Shown piece after piece: positions 62,557-64,000 of a stretch of DNA of 64,000 nucleotides (position 1 is its first letter; each line of letters begins with the position of its first letter). The stretch comes from CAG-873 sp910578365 (lineage in GTDB: Bacteria > Bacteroidota > Bacteroidia > Bacteroidales > Muribaculaceae). The notes beneath the pieces are model-generated. The model saw only the letters and a program-made list of their open reading frames with translations. It did not search any database and was not told where the DNA came from. The DNA lies in contig OX620685.1 of NCBI GenBank assembly GCA_951635545.1, forward strand, positions 3,100,001 to 3,164,000, in the 5' to 3' direction. Both the position numbers and the translations under genes were made by a program.

Positions 62557-64000
62557 ATGCCAATACCTCCCAACTCATTCAATAACAAAGGCAACGGAAA
62601 GAAGAATCCGTTTCGCTTCAACATGTACTGGATGTATGCCATAGTGCTTATATTCCTGCTTGGCATGTATTACCTCGACGACAATACCATTACCAAAGAA
62701 GTGGATTACTCGCAGTTCACGGCCTATGCCGAACAGGGCGGAATCAAGAATCTTGTGGTATATGGCGATGCAAGAGAGGCGAAAGCCGAAATTTCCGATT
62801 CCCTTGCATCGGTGCTTTTCAAAAACACCGAGTATAAACCCGGGTCGAGCATCAAGCCTGAAATAACCACAACCATACCCTCCACCTCAAAATTCGACGA
62901 CATGGTTGACAGCTGGCGTGTCAAAGGATACTTCAACGGAAGTGTCAAATACGAGAAAAGCAGCCAGTTCAACAGTCTGTTGTGGGCTTTTGGCCCCATT
63001 ATTCTGATGATAGCAGTGTGGCTTTTTATAATGCGTCGTATGTCGGGAGGTGGCTCCGGTGGCGCCGGAGTGTTCAGCGTCGGCAAATCCAAGGCGGCTT
63101 TGTTCGATAAAAACAACTCAGTAAAGGTCACATTCAAGGATGTGGCCGGACAGGCCGAAGCCAAAACCGAAGTTGAGGAAATCGTTGAATTCCTCAAAAA
63201 CCCCAAACGCTACACCGACCTCGGCGGCAAGATTCCCAAGGGTGCGCTGCTGGTTGGCCCTCCCGGCACCGGCAAGACCCTTCTGGCCAAGGCTGTGGCC
63301 GGTGAAGCCAATGTACCTTTTTTCTCAATGTCGGGCAGTGATTTTGTGGAAATGTTCGTAGGCGTGGGTGCATCGCGCGTACGCGACCTTTTCCGTCAGG
63401 CCAAGGAGAAAGCCCCCTGTATCGTATTTATCGATGAAATCGACGCTGTGGGCCGCGCACGTGGCCGCAACCCGAACATGGGCAGCAACGACGAACGCGA
63501 AAACACCCTCAACCAGCTGCTTACCGAAATGGACGGTTTCGGGTCGAACAGCGGTGTTATAATCCTTGCCGCCACCAACCGCGCCGACATCCTCGACAAG
63601 GCCTTGCTGCGTGCCGGACGTTTCGACCGTCAGATATATGTCGATCTGCCCGACCTCAACGAGCGTGTGGAAATTTTCAAAGTACACCTGCGCAACATAA
63701 AGACTGCTCCTGACCTTGACATCGACCTGCTGGCACGCCAGACTCCGGGTTTCAGCGGCGCTGACATTGCCAACGTATGCAACGAGGCTGCGCTTATTGC
63801 CGCCCGAAACGACAAGAAAGAGGTAACCCGCGAGGACTTCATTGCCGCTGTCGACCGCATAATAGGCGGCCTGGAGAAGCGCACCAAGATAACCACCGAC
63901 GAAGAAAAACGTGCCATCGCCGTACATGAGGCCGGCCACGCAGCAGTGTCGTGGAATCTGCGCTACGCCAACCCACTGGTAAAGGTAACAATTGTGCCGC
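62557..64000 (+). CDS. ftsH: ATP-dependent zinc metalloprotease FtsH (3'-truncated by window edge)
   Basis: Membrane-anchored AAA+ protease that degrades misfolded membrane proteins. The frame is open from the ATG at 62557 to the window end (481 codons). Parts: N-terminal helix (MYAIVLIFLLGMYYL), periplasmic loop, second helix (WAFGPIILMIAVWLFIM), Gly-rich linker, then the AAA domain with Walker A VGPPGTGKT, Walker B IVFIDEIDAVGR, the arginine-finger segment RAGRFDR, and the zinc-binding HEAGH motif near residue 457. The protease domain's end and C-terminus lie beyond the window. An AAGGAG string lies ~20 bases before the start, too far for a normal ribosome site. Confidence 0.95.
   Translation, partial: MPIPPNSFNNKGNGKKNPFRFNMYWMYAIVLIFLLGMYYLDDNTITKEVDYSQFTAYAEQGGIKNLVVYGDAREAKAEISDSLASVLFKNTEYKPGSSIKPEITTTIPSTSKFDDMVDSWRVKGYFNGSVKYEKSSQFNSLLWAFGPIILMIAVWLFIMRRMSGGGSGGAGVFSVGKSKAALFDKNNSVKVTFKDVAGQAEAKTEVEEIVEFLKNPKRYTDLGGKIPKGALLVGPPGTGKTLLAKAVAGEANVPFFSMSGSDFVEMFVGVGASRVRDLFRQAKEKAPCIVFIDEIDAVGRARGRNPNMGSNDERENTLNQLLTEMDGFGSNSGVIILAATNRADILDKALLRAGRFDRQIYVDLPDLNERVEIFKVHLRNIKTAPDLDIDLLARQTPGFSGADIANVCNEAALIAARNDKKEVTREDFIAAVDRIIGGLEKRTKITTDEEKRAIAVHEAGHAAVSWNLRYANPLVKVTIVP

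Overview
The window reads as a gut-type Bacteroidota chromosome segment, order Bacteroidales. A Muribaculaceae-like origin is my guess from the gene repertoire and moderate GC content. Support for the phylum comes from several features: the promoters follow the Bacteroidota consensus TTTG-N19-21-TAnnTTTG (most often TAACTTTG), Shine-Dalgarno sites are largely absent, and there are a MurF-alanine racemase fusion, a DAHP synthase-chorismate mutase fusion, DUF2027-Smr and GSCFA proteins, an OmpA/PD40 lipoprotein of the PorE type, and a secreted amylase with a type IX-like C-terminal tail. The window opens inside a glycogen synthase gene and closes inside ftsH. No tRNA, rRNA, CRISPR array or phage was found.

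Layout. 1-4 kb: GT3 glycogen synthase and GT35 alpha-glucan phosphorylase. 4-6.7 kb: DAHP synthase/chorismate mutase (minus) and glutamate dehydrogenase. 6.8-8.5 kb: a complete IS4-type element, then a candidate small RNA. 8.5-10 kb: a zinc-type ABC ATPase and binding lipoprotein without a permease. 10.1-12.9 kb: YitT membrane protein, EFR1 flavodoxin-ferredoxin, Smr protein. 13.1-20 kb: a tightly overlapping operon with a 1361-residue AlbA_2/Schlafen-like protein, GT2, DUF4286, RuvC, glucosaminidase and DUF6155. 20-23.8 kb: BamA/TamA-type outer-membrane protein, phosphoglycolate phosphatase, nitroreductase lipoprotein. 23.8-24.9 kb: an IS630 element with a -1 frameshift site. 25-27 kb: AspT/YidE transporter and a 178-bp MITE-like element. 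27-34.6 kb: PorE-like protein, GSCFA, MurF-Alr, DnaB, IspE. 34.7-40.4 kb (minus): dnaJ-grpE, then aroE-yeiH-comEC. 40.5-42 kb: guaB. 42.1-48.1 kb: three SurA/PpiC-type proteins and an OstA protein, an outer-membrane biogenesis block. 48.1-51.4 kb: ECF-like membrane protein, dCMP deaminase, CtpA protease, 5-formyl-THF cyclo-ligase. 51.4-54.2 kb: a gene-poor stretch with a second candidate small RNA, then dnaG. 54.3-60.4 kb: amylase, threonine synthase, a small unknown, acyltransferase, omega-amidase. 60.5-64 kb: rpmH (minus), FtsX-like permease, rsfS, ftsH (partial).

Most genes are core housekeeping. The accessory signal sits in three mobile elements (IS4 at 6.8 kb, IS630 at 23.8 kb, MITE at 26.8 kb), two intergenic promoter-terminator units that may be small RNAs, and the large AlbA_2 protein coupled to a GT2 and ruvC. 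A recurrent regulatory theme is a -7 box lying exactly 4 bases before the start codon (DAHP synthase, BamA-like, DnaG), which predicts leaderless mRNAs.
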